In this document: in pieces, positions 7,973-16,509 of the stretch
How positions within the stretch are numbered: position 1 is the stretch's first letter
How the letters are laid out: every line of letters begins with the position of its first letter
Source: JAHEZL01 sp046074525
GTDB taxonomy: Bacteria; Bacteroidota; Bacteroidia; Flavobacteriales_C; GCA-002722245
DNA: 64,000 nt
NCBI GenBank assembly: GCA_046074525.1
Contig: JBJTOK010000047.1
Span: 1-64,000 of the forward strand
Reading direction: 5' to 3'
The notes under the pieces: generated by a model
Database searches by the model: none
Told to the model about the DNA's origin: nothing
What the model saw: only the letters and a program-made list of their open reading frames with translations
Translations under genes and position numbers: made by a program

Positions 7973-10348
7973 ATGAAGCTGTCGGAATTAAATAAAGAGG
8001 AAAAAGCAGTAATCACGGGAGTGAGGGGGCAGGGAGCTTTCCGCAAGCGTATTACGGAGATGGGCTTTGTGAAGGGAACCGAAGTTACACTTGTGAAGCA
8101 TGCACCACTGCGTGATCCGGTGCAATATGAGCTCATGGGCTATCAGATTTCTCTTCGTAGAAGCGAGGCAGAATTGATTGAAGTACTTACGAAGGATGAA
8201 GCGGGAAAACTCTTTAACGCTGATTTTTCGGGCACGCTGCCGGATGCGATTTTCAAGAGAACCGTCAACAGTAAAGCAAAAACGATCAATGTTGCTTTTA
8301 TCGGCAATCCCAATTGTGGTAAAACAACGCTGTTCAATGCTGCGTCGGGTGCGCGACAAAAAGTGGGCAATTACAGTGGTGTTACTGTGGATGTCCACAC
8401 TGCAAAGTTCCAGCAGGATGGTTATCTTTTCAATATTACCGATTTGCCCGGGACTTACTCCTTATCGGCCTATTCTCCCGAAGAAATTTTTGTTCGGCAG
8501 CATATCATTGAAGCGCAGCCCGATGTGGTGGTCAATATCGTAGATGCAACAAATCTCGAAAGAAATTTATTCCTCACCACGCAGCTCATCGACATGAATA
8601 TTCCGGTGGTAATGGCGCTGAACATGTACGATGAACTCAACAAAAAAGGAATAACGCTGGATCTTCATCAGCTGAGCGAAATGCTGGGTATTCCTATGGT
8701 ACCTACGGTGGGATTCAGGAAAAAGGGCATTGAGGAGCTCTTTAAAAAAGTGATAGAAGTTCGCGAAAGCAAGGAAGAAAAGCACGTCAATATCAGTCAC
8801 GGCCGCTATATCGAGGAAGAGATAGAAGCATTGGAAATGCTTATCAGCAAAGAAGAAAATAAAAGAATTACTGATGTCCTTTCGCCCCGATTTATTGCGG
8901 TAAAGTTGCTTGAGAAGGATGAACTGGCATTGAAATTACTCAAGCAGGCTGAAAACCGGGAAGAGATTCAACGCCGCGCCCTGTCAGCTATTCAGACCTT
9001 AGAGGCTGAATATAAAGAAGACAGTGAAACTGTTATCGCTGATGCAAAATACGGTTTCATTTCGGGCGCCATGAAAGCTACATTCACCCGGGAGGGAATT
9101 GATAAGCGTCATCGAACAGAAATCATAGATTCCTTCCTCACCAATAAATACTGGGGTTTTCCAGTGTTTATTTTTTTTATGTGGCTCATGTTTCAGGCTA
9201 CTTTTACTATCGGACAGTATCCGATGGACTGGATAGATACGCTGGTGGGCAGCTTTGGTGAGTTGTTGCAGGGAAGCATGGCCGACGGGCCGCTCAAGGA
9301 TTTATTGATAGACGGCGTCATTGGCGGGGTAGGAGGTGTGATCGTTTTTTTACCAAATATTTTAATTCTTTTCTTTTTCATTTCCCTGATGGAAGATACC
9401 GGGTACATTGCCCGCGCGGCTTTTATCATGGACAGGTTGATGCGGGCCATTGGTTTGCATGGAAGATCTTTCATTCCACTGGTGATGGGCTTTGGCTGTA
9501 ATGTGCCCGCAGTAATGGCCACCCGTACTATTGAGGACAAGGAAAATCGGTTGCTTACAATGTTGATAGCTCCATTCATGTCGTGCAGCGCGCGTTTGCC
9601 GGTGTATATTTTGCTTATTGGCGCTTTCTTTCCGGAGTATCCCGGTACTGTTTTGTTTTCCATGTATTTTATAGGAATTATCCTGGCGGTGCTGGTAGCG
9701 CTGCTTTTCAAGAGATTTATTTTCAAGGCTCCCGCTTCTCCTTTTGTGATGGAACTTCCGCCTTACCGCATTCCTACCGGGAAAGCACTTGTGCTGCATG
9801 CCTGGAGAAATGCGTATCAGTATTTGCAGAAAATGGGCGGGATGATATTAATTTCTTCTGTGATCATTTGGGCACTCACTTATTTCCCCCGCGATCCACA
9901 GCAAAGCACAGCGCAGCAAATGGAAAATTCCTTTATGGGAAAAATGGGTCATGCGATTGAACCGGTGATTGAACCACTTGGCTTCGACTGGAAGATGGGG
10001 GTATCTCTCATTACAGGAATGGCGGCTAAGGAAATTGTGGTAAGTACCATGGGAGTTTTGTATCAGGGAGAAGGCGGGGAGAATGAAAATTCTGCTACCT
10101 TGAAAAAGCGTTTGCAGGAGCACACTTACCAACAGGGAGAGAAGCAGGGACAAAAAGTTTTTTCGCCTCTGTCGGCTTTTGCCTTCATGCTTTTCATCCT
10201 CATTTATTTTCCATGTGTGGCAGTAGTAGCAGCGGTGAAAAAGGAATCGGGCGGGTGGAGATGGGCCGTTTTCATGATGGTTTACACCACCGGAATGGCC
10301 TGGATTTTATCCTTTTTAGTGTATCAGGTAGGAAGTATATTTGTTTAG
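7973..10348 (+). CDS. feoB: Fused FeoA-FeoB ferrous iron transporter
   Basis: Inner-membrane Fe(II) importer of about 791 residues. The ATG at 7973 (MKLSELNKEEK) starts exactly at a FeoA SH3-like domain (residues 1-75), so the longer open frame upstream is not used. A G-protein domain follows, with G1 GNPNCGKTT, G3 DLPGTYSL and G4 NMYD, then a FeoB helical part and a multi-spanning permease with two Gate motifs (RAAFIMDRLMR, GFGCNVPAVMATR, FMSCSARLPVY). The FeoA-FeoB fusion is the common form in Bacteroidota. A Cys-rich partner starts 1 base after the stop codon. No Fur box was identified with confidence. Confidence 0.96.
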   Translation: MKLSELNKEEKAVITGVRGQGAFRKRITEMGFVKGTEVTLVKHAPLRDPVQYELMGYQISLRRSEAELIEVLTKDEAGKLFNADFSGTLPDAIFKRTVNSKAKTINVAFIGNPNCGKTTLFNAASGARQKVGNYSGVTVDVHTAKFQQDGYLFNITDLPGTYSLSAYSPEEIFVRQHIIEAQPDVVVNIVDATNLERNLFLTTQLIDMNIPVVMALNMYDELNKKGITLDLHQLSEMLGIPMVPTVGFRKKGIEELFKKVIEVRESKEEKHVNISHGRYIEEEIEALEMLISKEENKRITDVLSPRFIAVKLLEKDELALKLLKQAENREEIQRRALSAIQTLEAEYKEDSETVIADAKYGFISGAMKATFTREGIDKRHRTEIIDSFLTNKYWGFPVFIFFMWLMFQATFTIGQYPMDWIDTLVGSFGELLQGSMADGPLKDLLIDGVIGGVGGVIVFLPNILILFFFISLMEDTGYIARAAFIMDRLMRAIGLHGRSFIPLVMGFGCNVPAVMATRTIEDKENRLLTMLIAPFMSCSARLPVYILLIGAFFPEYPGTVLFSMYFIGIILAVLVALLFKRFIFKAPASPFVMELPPYRIPTGKALVLHAWRNAYQYLQKMGGMILISSVIIWALTYFPRDPQQSTAQQMENSFMGKMGHAIEPVIEPLGFDWKMGVSLITGMAAKEIVVSTMGVLYQGEGGENENSATLKKRLQEHTYQQGEKQGQKVFSPLSAFAFMLFILIYFPCVAVVAAVKKESGGWRWAVFMMVYTTGMAWILSFLVYQVGSIFV

Positions 10349-10349
10349 C

Positions 10350-10505
10350 ATGACGCAGTACATCATTGTATATATTATTGTTGCAGCGGCACTCATAGTA
10401 GGCGGCTACAAATTTTATAAAGCTGTTTTCGCGAAGAAGGAAGTCGATGAAAGCTGCGGCAATTGTGGTTGTGGTGAGAACTCCTGTAAGACATCTGAAT
10501 CTTGA
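10350..10505 (+). CDS. FeoB-associated Cys-rich membrane protein
   Basis: Short gene of 51 residues whose ATG begins 1 base after the feoAB stop codon, so it is translationally coupled. The product has one N-terminal transmembrane helix (YIIVYIIVAAALIVGGY) and a Cys-rich tail, ESCGNCGCGENSCK, with four cysteines. This is the layout of the FeoB_associated family found next to feoB, thought to help in metal handling at the transporter mouth. It is below common ORF length cut-offs and easily missed. Confidence 0.88.
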   Translation: MTQYIIVYIIVAAALIVGGYKFYKAVFAKKEVDESCGNCGCGENSCKTSES

Positions 10506-10506
10506 A

Positions 10507-10573
10507 ATTTCCCGCAGATTACACAGATTTTCACAGAGTATTTCTGTGTTGATCTGTGTAAGCTGTGGGAAAT
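10507..10573. repeat. 67-bp imperfect palindrome, CACAGA type
   Basis: ATTTCCC(G/A)CAG...ACACAGAT...CACAGA is mirrored by TCTGTG...ATCTGTGT...CTG(T/C)GGGAAAT around a short loop. It sits between the convergent feo operon and the T9SS gene ending at 10578 and may act as a bidirectional terminator. The CACAGAG/CTCTGTG vocabulary recurs at 30749-30960. Confidence 0.75.
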
Positions 10574-10577
10574 GAAT

Positions 10578-11978
10578 TTACTCAACCACTAATTTATTTA
10601 CACTCCAATCATTATCGTGATTCATTCTCACCATGTACATTCCAGGTGCAAGTTGTTGTGAGAAGTTGATTCTCATGGCGCTTCCCGGTGCATAGGAAAT
10701 CATGACTTCATCCAACACATTATTTCCCAGGTTATCAGTAATGGAAATGTGTTTCACGTTTTTCTTTTCGCTGCTGATATCAATGTATTGACAGTCGGCA
10801 CAGGGATTCGGAAACAATGAAGTTGCGCTTTTTTCCTTGCCCATGTTCACTGCCTTCATAGGAAAAACCTCAGTTGTACCATCGTAATCGCTTTGTTTCA
10901 ATCGGTAATATACCGTGCCTTTCGGGGTGCTCTGATCTATGAACTGGTATTTCGATAACACCGAGCTATTGCCTTTTCCGGTGATGGTGGCGATACTTTC
11001 AAAATCTTCGCCATTGACAGAACGCTCGATGGTAAAATAATCGTTGTTGATCTCGGCACCCGTGCTCCAGTTGATTAATGCGTTGTCGCCTTTTTTCTCC
11101 GCAGAGAAATCAATAAGTGTTACCGGCAATGAAATGGAAGTCACCATGCGCAATACCATTTCTGTTACTCCGAAAGTTTTCGTGTCACCTGAAATAGTAA
11201 ACGGACTCGTTTGCGTGCTCGATGTTCCTGTGATGTATTGCACGCCAAGGGCATTACCGTCTTTTTCTGAGATGGACGCAGAGGTGTAAGTACCGTTGGT
11301 GTTGGTTGTTGTTGTGCTGCCCACCAGAGTATATCCTGCACCGGCGGAATAAGTTCTGTTGCTTCCTGCAGCACTGAGCGCAATAATGGCGTTATTAGCG
11401 CTCAGCGGATCCACAGCACTGGTGGAAATAGAAGTACAGGTACCGCAGGCTGTATAAGTGATGTTGGACACGCTGTTTACGTTTTCAAATACCATTGCAG
11501 CAAATATGGATTCGTCGCCCGCATTGACAGGGTTGTTGTAATTGCTTGCAATAGTGAAAGTGTTGGAACCTGCAGGAATGCTGGCTTCGGGCATAGCGTA
11601 CACCAAAAGCTCAATACTTATGTTGGTGGTGGTTTCGGAAACAGGTGCGTTGGCCCAGTAGGAGATTGACCAGCCCAGCAGCGTTAAGTTGGTGCCGCCA
11701 AATGAAACTACGGGTGTACTTCCGCCCAGCACCGCGGGGTTGGCCCAGTTGTCGCCCACTGGATTCGGCTTGTGGTCACGTTCCACCGACATGGTGAAAA
11801 TCAACATCCTGTTTGAGCCTGCCGGAGCAGTGTAAGTTAAACTCGCGTTACCGCCCGCACCAGTCCCTGTTGCAGTGGCGGTGCTATAACTTCCCGCGAT
11901 TAAACTTATGGCTTGTGATTGCGCTACTTCAGAATAGAAAATAGCCAATACTAGTAGTATGTTTATCGATCCCCTCAT
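10578..11978 (-). CDS. Secreted protein with T9SS sorting domain
   Basis: Exported protein of 466 residues. A signal peptide (ends SEVAQSQA) precedes a Ser/Thr/Gly-rich beta-sandwich region (GSNRMLIFTMSVERDH, VTEMVLRMVTS) of about 270 residues with no recognised catalytic motif. Next comes a fibronectin-like linker segment (LIDFSAEKKGDNALINWSTGAEINNDYFTIERS) that usually precedes sorting domains in Bacteroidota. The end, about 390-466 (SLFPNPCADCQYIDI to SVNKLVVE), is a type A sorting domain. It is likely a surface protein. The gene is monocistronic, with a terminator-like palindrome downstream. Confidence 0.85.
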   Translation of the reverse strand: MRGSINILLVLAIFYSEVAQSQAISLIAGSYSTATATGTGAGGNASLTYTAPAGSNRMLIFTMSVERDHKPNPVGDNWANPAVLGGSTPVVSFGGTNLTLLGWSISYWANAPVSETTTNISIELLVYAMPEASIPAGSNTFTIASNYNNPVNAGDESIFAAMVFENVNSVSNITYTACGTCTSISTSAVDPLSANNAIIALSAAGSNRTYSAGAGYTLVGSTTTTNTNGTYTSASISEKDGNALGVQYITGTSSTQTSPFTISGDTKTFGVTEMVLRMVTSISLPVTLIDFSAEKKGDNALINWSTGAEINNDYFTIERSVNGEDFESIATITGKGNSSVLSKYQFIDQSTPKGTVYYRLKQSDYDGTTEVFPMKAVNMGKEKSATSLFPNPCADCQYIDISSEKKNVKHISITDNLGNNVLDEVMISYAPGSAMRINFSQQLAPGMYMVRMNHDNDWSVNKLVVE

Positions 11979-12070
11979 AATCCCTCCCTCTTTCCTAATA
12001 TAACGATATGAAAGATGGATAGTTGCTGTAATTGCAGTAAATTATTTTGAATTATTTTCTATAATAGCAA

Positions 12071-12107
12071 TAAAAAAAGCCCTCTCCGAAGAGAAGGCTT
12101 TTTTTAT
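12071..12107. terminator. Bidirectional terminator
   Basis: A strong stem AAAAAAGCC-CTCTC / GAGA-GGCTTTTTTT with a CGAA loop and A/T tracts on both sides. It lies just past the stop codon of the minus-strand lipoprotein gene at 12121. Confidence 0.8.
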
Positions 12108-12120
12108 TGCTATTTTGATT

Positions 12121-13044
12121 TTAGTTGTTAATGACCACCGTAGTATCACTACCTGTACCTGTACCACCTTCACCGCCGCCGGCACCACCACCACCAGCGC
12201 CACCACCATCAGGAGGCCAGTTGCCCTTCAAATAATAATCTGTATGCCAGATCAGGAAGGCCTGATACATTACATCACTTGCAGTTTCATCTAAAGTATA
12301 ATCATAAATGATGTCCAGTAGCGGACCTTCGACGTCGCTGTAGTAAACGCCTAAACTAGGATCACAGCTGAACAATACATCACCGTTCTGAAAATAGTCG
12401 AAAGCTACAGGATAGGTTACGGAAATCACTGCGCCGTCGTGACAAACAGCCATCATCGGTTCAGTTGTTCCTCCACCTGAGCCGCCATCCGTATTGCCTG
12501 TGGTATCACCACCTGTTGAACCACCATTATCACCACCGCCAGCTCCGCCGCCACCGCCATTATCAACAGGAAGCGGCCAGTTGCCAGTTAAGTAATATTC
12601 ATTATACCAGATATTAAAGGCACGCTGCATCACTCTTTGCTGATTGCCACGCAGGTTTCTGTCGTGAATAATTTTATTCAATGTGCCGATGATATCGTCA
12701 TAAGTCACGCCTTTTGTAGCATCGCAACTGAACAACATATCGGTGCCATGTTGCTTGAAGTGATGGAATACTGCGCTTCTTGCAATAGTAATCATATGAC
12801 CATTGTGGCAGATGGTAAGCTTATGACCATGGTTACCATGGTGATTACCATTGTTGTTGTCGTTGTGATCACTTCCACTGCAGTTGTAATAGGGTTTTGA
12901 CGGACCTTTCTTTTTTGAAAAATCATCATTGAATGAATAATCCTTGCCTCCTTTTTTGCCCCCTCCAAAGTCGTCCTTCTTGCAGGCGGCAAACATCAAG
13001 CTTAACACTAACAGTGTCCCCATCAATCTTCCTAGCTTTTCCAT
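12121..13044 (-). CDS. Gly-rich lipoprotein with two tandem repeat domains
   Basis: Predicted lipoprotein of about 307 residues. The start at 13044 (MEKLGRLMGTLLVLSLMFAAC) is chosen because it gives a lipoprotein signal with lipobox FAAC; the longer open frame upstream has none. Two homologous domains follow. The first begins LTICHNGHMITIARSAV, the second AVCHDGAVISVTYPVAF. Each has an LFSCD motif, a helical stretch and an ending (N/D)YYL(T/K)GNWP. They are separated and followed by Gly-rich linkers. The opening CHNGH/CHDG words resemble small secreted domains found in Bacteroidota surface proteins. Function unknown. It is divergent from the receiver-protein gene. Confidence 0.75.
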   Translation of the reverse strand: MEKLGRLMGTLLVLSLMFAACKKDDFGGGKKGGKDYSFNDDFSKKKGPSKPYYNCSGSDHNDNNNGNHHGNHGHKLTICHNGHMITIARSAVFHHFKQHGTDMLFSCDATKGVTYDDIIGTLNKIIHDRNLRGNQQRVMQRAFNIWYNEYYLTGNWPLPVDNGGGGGAGGGDNGGSTGGDTTGNTDGGSGGGTTEPMMAVCHDGAVISVTYPVAFDYFQNGDVLFSCDPSLGVYYSDVEGPLLDIIYDYTLDETASDVMYQAFLIWHTDYYLKGNWPPDGGGAGGGGAGGGEGGTGTGSDTTVVINN

Positions 13045-13221
13045 AACACATAGATTTAGTTTTACAATCCCGACCTTTGGATAATACGCTGCCCCATTTC
13101 TATCGTTACATGTTGATTTTGAAAATACTGGAGCTTTTGCTGCAAATTTGCAGTAACGCAACTTCTTTTATTTTCCGTCGTACAATGAGGCCGGGATTTT
13201 AAAAACTCTAGACTTTTCTCT

Positions 13222-13623
13222 ATGCAAAAAAGAATTTTGATTGTAGATGACGAGGTTTTCACACTTCGCCTGATGGAAAGGAAACTAAGCAACTACGATT
13301 GCCTCGTGGAAACCTCCACCACTAGTCAGGGTGCTATCGATAAGATCAATGAAAAACAATACGACGCTATTATCCTCGATGTGAATATGCCGGAAATTTC
13401 CGGACTCGATATCCTCAAGCTCAAAAATGTATCATTAAATGAAATCAACAGAAAAACACCAACCATCATGTGTTCTTCTTCTGTGGATTATGAACTCGTT
13501 TCAACAGCAATGGAAAACAAGGCCTTTGACTATATCATAAAGTCTTTTCATTTTGATCGCCTGACGGATATCATAGATTCCATTGATCAAATGGCCAAGG
13601 CAAGAAGCAGCAAGGCAATTTAA
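13222..13623 (+). CDS. Stand-alone response regulator receiver protein
   Basis: A 133-residue single-domain receiver. The acidic pair is D9/D10 in VDDE, the phosphoacceptor is D53 in IILDVNMP, the Ser/Thr switch lies in MCSSS, and the conserved Lys is in DYIIKSF, where the usual KP is KS. There is no output domain, so it probably acts by protein contact or phosphotransfer. No histidine kinase lies next to it; the IS4 element begins 75 bp past its stop, so an original neighbour may have been displaced. Confidence 0.9.
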   Translation: MQKRILIVDDEVFTLRLMERKLSNYDCLVETSTTSQGAIDKINEKQYDAIILDVNMPEISGLDILKLKNVSLNEINRKTPTIMCSSSVDYELVSTAMENKAFDYIIKSFHFDRLTDIIDSIDQMAKARSSKAI

Positions 13624-13698
13624 TTTTCTGCCTTTTTTTCTTAATCAAGACGTGCGTGTAAAAGTGCTCTGCGGGTAATTATTTTAGGGGAAAAAATA

Positions 13699-15137
13699 CA
13701 TAGCCGTCAACTTAAGCAATATTTCATAATATTCATAGGGGTTTGACGATGCTTTTTAAATTCTTTTATACAGGTGTTCCGGAAAACAGAATTCATTTTC
13801 ATTAATACTACTTCAGAGGTTGCTATTTGCTGAAAAATTAAATCATGAACCAATGATTTGTTTCTGGCCAAAAATTTCATTGCTTTTAGTTCGCTGAGTT
13901 CGACTTCATATTCACGCCAATACTCTTGTTTACAAGCATAAAATATTTTGCCGCACAAGAGAATATAAATGAGAGTTCCGTAGTGATGGCACTCAAATCT
14001 ATACCGATTCATATGAAATATTTTATCAATGTTCATAAACGATTTCCATGTTTTAAATTGTATTTCGATTTGCCATCTTAAACTATAAATTTTCCGGGCA
14101 TTTTCTTTAGTCAATATTTCCGGCGGAACATTACTGATATGCGCACTGAAATCACAGGAGGTTAAGTGTTTTTGGGTAGGAATCCTGCCGTGCCGCTGAG
14201 CATATCGTTTAACTTTTCTTCTTTTTTGTGCTGAGGAATTTGCGCTGATTTTCTCAATGAACAATCTTGTTTTCACTTGCCGATCCTGTCCCAAAAAAAC
14301 TTCTATTTCAAGCGTTTTATGGCCTCTGTGCAGCTTTGCAATTTCCCTCCATGTTAATTGATGCCATTGATTATTTTTCCGTATCCATAGCAAGGTATTT
14401 ACTTTTAACCTACACAGATAAAACGCTTTCTTTTGTTCAAATTCATTTAGGCGGGGAAAGCTAAAATAGCCTAAATCAAAAAGATGTAATTCTCCTTTTT
14501 TTGGTTGAATGATTTCTGTTTTTTGATCTGACTTCGCCGCAGAAACCGTATCCATTTTTACTTTTCCATTTGTAAGCGACATTTGATACTGAACCTTCAC
14601 CCCGCCTCGTATTCCGTGATTACCACCAAAGCCTTTAAAGCTGTCGTTTAATCTGCCTGGTAATTGAAAACTGGTGGAATCGGTTAAAATGATTGAACTG
14701 AAATCATTAGTTGTTGGATAAAATTGAAGTAAATTCAACTCCATTATTTCTCCTAAGATCAGCTTGATCATCACAACTGCTTTGTCGTTAATCCGCTTGT
14801 TGATTCCTTCTTTGCTAATCAGCAGATCATCATTAAAAAGCTCTTGACGCATATCGTTTAAGCTTAAATGATTGTTGGGGCGCTGGCTAATAAATAGGTT
14901 TAGAAATTGAAACAAATCGAGCTTTCTACTGCGGGTTTTCCAACCTGCTTTTTCGCTGTTAAAAACTATTCGTTGTTCGCTTAATTGCGAACGTAATTTT
15001 TTAAGATCTTTGACATACATTTTTTTTATGGGAGTGGTTTTTGACCAAAAGTCAATTTTTTTCCACTCCCTTTTTTATTTCAAAGACTGAATTATCAATA
15101 GATCCCGGTGAATTAATGGCTTAAGTTGACGGCTATG
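13699..15137 (-). mobile_element. IS4-family insertion sequence, intact
   Basis: Element of about 1.44 kb with 19-bp perfect terminal inverted repeats CATAGCCGTCAACTTAAGC at 13699-13717 and 15119-15137, holding one transposase gene. No clear target duplication could be matched at its two ends. The right flank GTGTTTGTCCC resembles the left flank GTGTCTGTCCC of the truncated copy at 22933, which hints at rearrangement between copies. Confidence 0.9.
13707..15020 (-). CDS. IS4-family DDE transposase
   Basis: Transposase of 437 residues that fills the element between its inverted repeats. The DDE residues are visible: first Asp in ILTDSTSFQL (about residue 112), second Asp in HLFDLGYF, and the Glu in YSLRWQIEIQFKTWK, which fits the IS4 Y-x2-R-x3-E-x6-K signature exactly. 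The open frame is uninterrupted and full length, so the copy may be active. Its C-terminal quarter recurs, diverged, at 22941-23270. Confidence 0.95.
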   Translation of the reverse strand: MYVKDLKKLRSQLSEQRIVFNSEKAGWKTRSRKLDLFQFLNLFISQRPNNHLSLNDMRQELFNDDLLISKEGINKRINDKAVVMIKLILGEIMELNLLQFYPTTNDFSSIILTDSTSFQLPGRLNDSFKGFGGNHGIRGGVKVQYQMSLTNGKVKMDTVSAAKSDQKTEIIQPKKGELHLFDLGYFSFPRLNEFEQKKAFYLCRLKVNTLLWIRKNNQWHQLTWREIAKLHRGHKTLEIEVFLGQDRQVKTRLFIEKISANSSAQKRRKVKRYAQRHGRIPTQKHLTSCDFSAHISNVPPEILTKENARKIYSLRWQIEIQFKTWKSFMNIDKIFHMNRYRFECHHYGTLIYILLCGKIFYACKQEYWREYEVELSELKAMKFLARNKSLVHDLIFQQIATSEVVLMKMNSVFRNTCIKEFKKHRQTPMNIMKYCLS

Positions 15138-15277
15138 GTGTTTGTCCCTATTTATAAAAAAAATGCACGCTCAGCGAAATGGCGGAGTAGGGTTCCTTCG
15201 GGAAAGAATCTGAAAGCTTCCACGTGTATTTGCTAAATCACCAAGTTCGCTCAGCTGTCCCTATTTTTTATTCAATA

Positions 15278-16174
15278 TTATTTTAACAGGAAATTAATGT
15301 ATCTCGTTGCGAGTTTCATTTGTTGTAGCTCTTCCTGCGATAAGTCCTGGCGGGTTTCGGGAAGTTTTTCTGCAGGGAATTTCTCCGGACTGGTCCATGG
15401 CTGAAACATATTTTTGTCTCTTTTTTCCTGGAATTTATCCAGTATTTTTTGCGCGTCTTCGGGTGGCATTTCTTTGCAAAAACCATGCGAAAATTGTCCT
15501 TGGGATTCAATCATGAGATCAGCAATAAACGTGAAATTATCAATCGTCCATTGGCCATCAGCTTTCTTCATCACCAAAGGAAAATAAGGCGCAATGGCAG
15601 GAAAAAGATGATTGGCGTACAGCTCGCAATGGAAATATTTTTGTTTTACTTCAATGTATTGCTGAAGGGTGCTGATCACAGAAAAACCGGAATCTGCAAG
15701 ACGGCAAAATTTTACTTTGTCGTTTTGCGGTAGTACCGCGTCATTCGCCAGGTCGAGATACCATGACCCTACCTGTATTGCTGTTTGAAAATAAGCACGG
15801 TTTACTTCCCCCTTAATGATCTTAAAAATTCCTCCGGAAGCAATAAAATGGAGAAAAGGAGAGCCGAACAACGTAAAATAGTCGTGGGCTATTTCATTGA
15901 TAATATAGCACAGAGACCTCGGATAATTTTGTATGTCGGCAGCTGTAAGGTTTTGCCGGTGATGCAGTATGCGCTGGTTCAAAAACGAATTTTGTTCATC
16001 GCTGAGTTGCTGAGATGTTCCTGTTTTCCATAATTCATCCAATACCAGGCGGAAGTGGAGGCATTCGGAAAGAAAGTTACTTTCCTTTGAGAAGAAATGA
16101 TCTTCCGACAACAAAACCTGGGCGGCATTCGGTACATCGATGTCAAACCCTTTATGTTTGCCGTAAATATTCAC
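15278..16174 (-). CDS. Unknown protein next to a GG-leader peptide
   Basis: Soluble-looking protein of 298 residues with no recognised family. The start is GTG at 16174, preceded by an AGAGG ribosome site, with no in-frame ATG nearby. The sequence is rich in His, Phe and Tyr in its first half (HFRLVLDEL, AHDYFTLFGSPFLHFIASGGIF) and has no signal peptide or transmembrane segment. The only upstream gene is the 38-codon peptide gene ending 17 bases before it, so the two are probably one operon. A role in handling or modifying that peptide is inference from position only. Confidence 0.65.
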   Translation of the reverse strand: MNIYGKHKGFDIDVPNAAQVLLSEDHFFSKESNFLSECLHFRLVLDELWKTGTSQQLSDEQNSFLNQRILHHRQNLTAADIQNYPRSLCYIINEIAHDYFTLFGSPFLHFIASGGIFKIIKGEVNRAYFQTAIQVGSWYLDLANDAVLPQNDKVKFCRLADSGFSVISTLQQYIEVKQKYFHCELYANHLFPAIAPYFPLVMKKADGQWTIDNFTFIADLMIESQGQFSHGFCKEMPPEDAQKILDKFQEKRDKNMFQPWTSPEKFPAEKLPETRQDLSQEELQQMKLATRYINFLLK

Positions 16175-16191
16175 TTATCCTCTTGTTTGCA

Positions 16192-16308
16192 TCAGGAAAT
16201 CCAGGTTGGTCCTTCAGGCCCCATAGGCTTAAATCCTCCTTCTGTTTCGGAAATTGCATCAAATACTATTTCCGGACTTACCCATTGTTTTTTGTTTTCT
16301 GTGTTCAT
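16192..16308 (-). CDS. 38-residue peptide with double-Gly leader, candidate RiPP precursor
   Basis: Small gene from ATG at 16308 to TGA at 16192. The product begins MNTENKKQWVSPEI, continues to a double glycine at residues 24-25 (SETEGG), and ends with the 13-residue tail FKPMGPEGPTWIS. An N-terminal KK-W-x-x-P-E-I segment, acidic middle, GG and short Gly/Pro-rich core is the shape of ribosomal peptide precursors, including lasso-type leaders in Bacteroidota. It is followed in operon spacing by a 298-residue unknown gene. No lanthipeptide, radical SAM, ABC peptidase or asparagine-synthetase-like enzyme is nearby, so processing is unproven. Coding status itself is also unproven. Confidence 0.5.
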   Translation of the reverse strand: MNTENKKQWVSPEIVFDAISETEGGFKPMGPEGPTWIS

Positions 16309-16426
16309 TGTAGTTTAATGTTTTGCGGATTAATGCGCTGAAATTAAATTAATTTTTTGAGAATAGTGCTACGGGGGAACAGCGCCTAATTAAATAATGA
16401 TGGTCGCTGTCTCTTGTGAAAAAAGG

Positions 16427-16494
16427 AAACCGAAGGCTTAAGGAGTGGAAAATCGCTTAGGCAAAAGAAAATGCAGCCTAAGCGGGGGTTAAAA
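16427..16494. repeat. REP-type hairpin, copy 1
   Basis: It contains the conserved order CCGAAGGCTT, GGAGTGG, then a stem CGCTTAGGC (16454-16462) / GCCTAAGCG (16476-16484) and a GGGGG end. It lies 16 bases past the stop codon of the ankyrin gene. It is the same family as the copies at 18003, 18661, 20515, 21298, 23277 and 23960. Confidence 0.8.
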
Positions 16495-16509
16495 AACATG
16501 CCCTAACTT

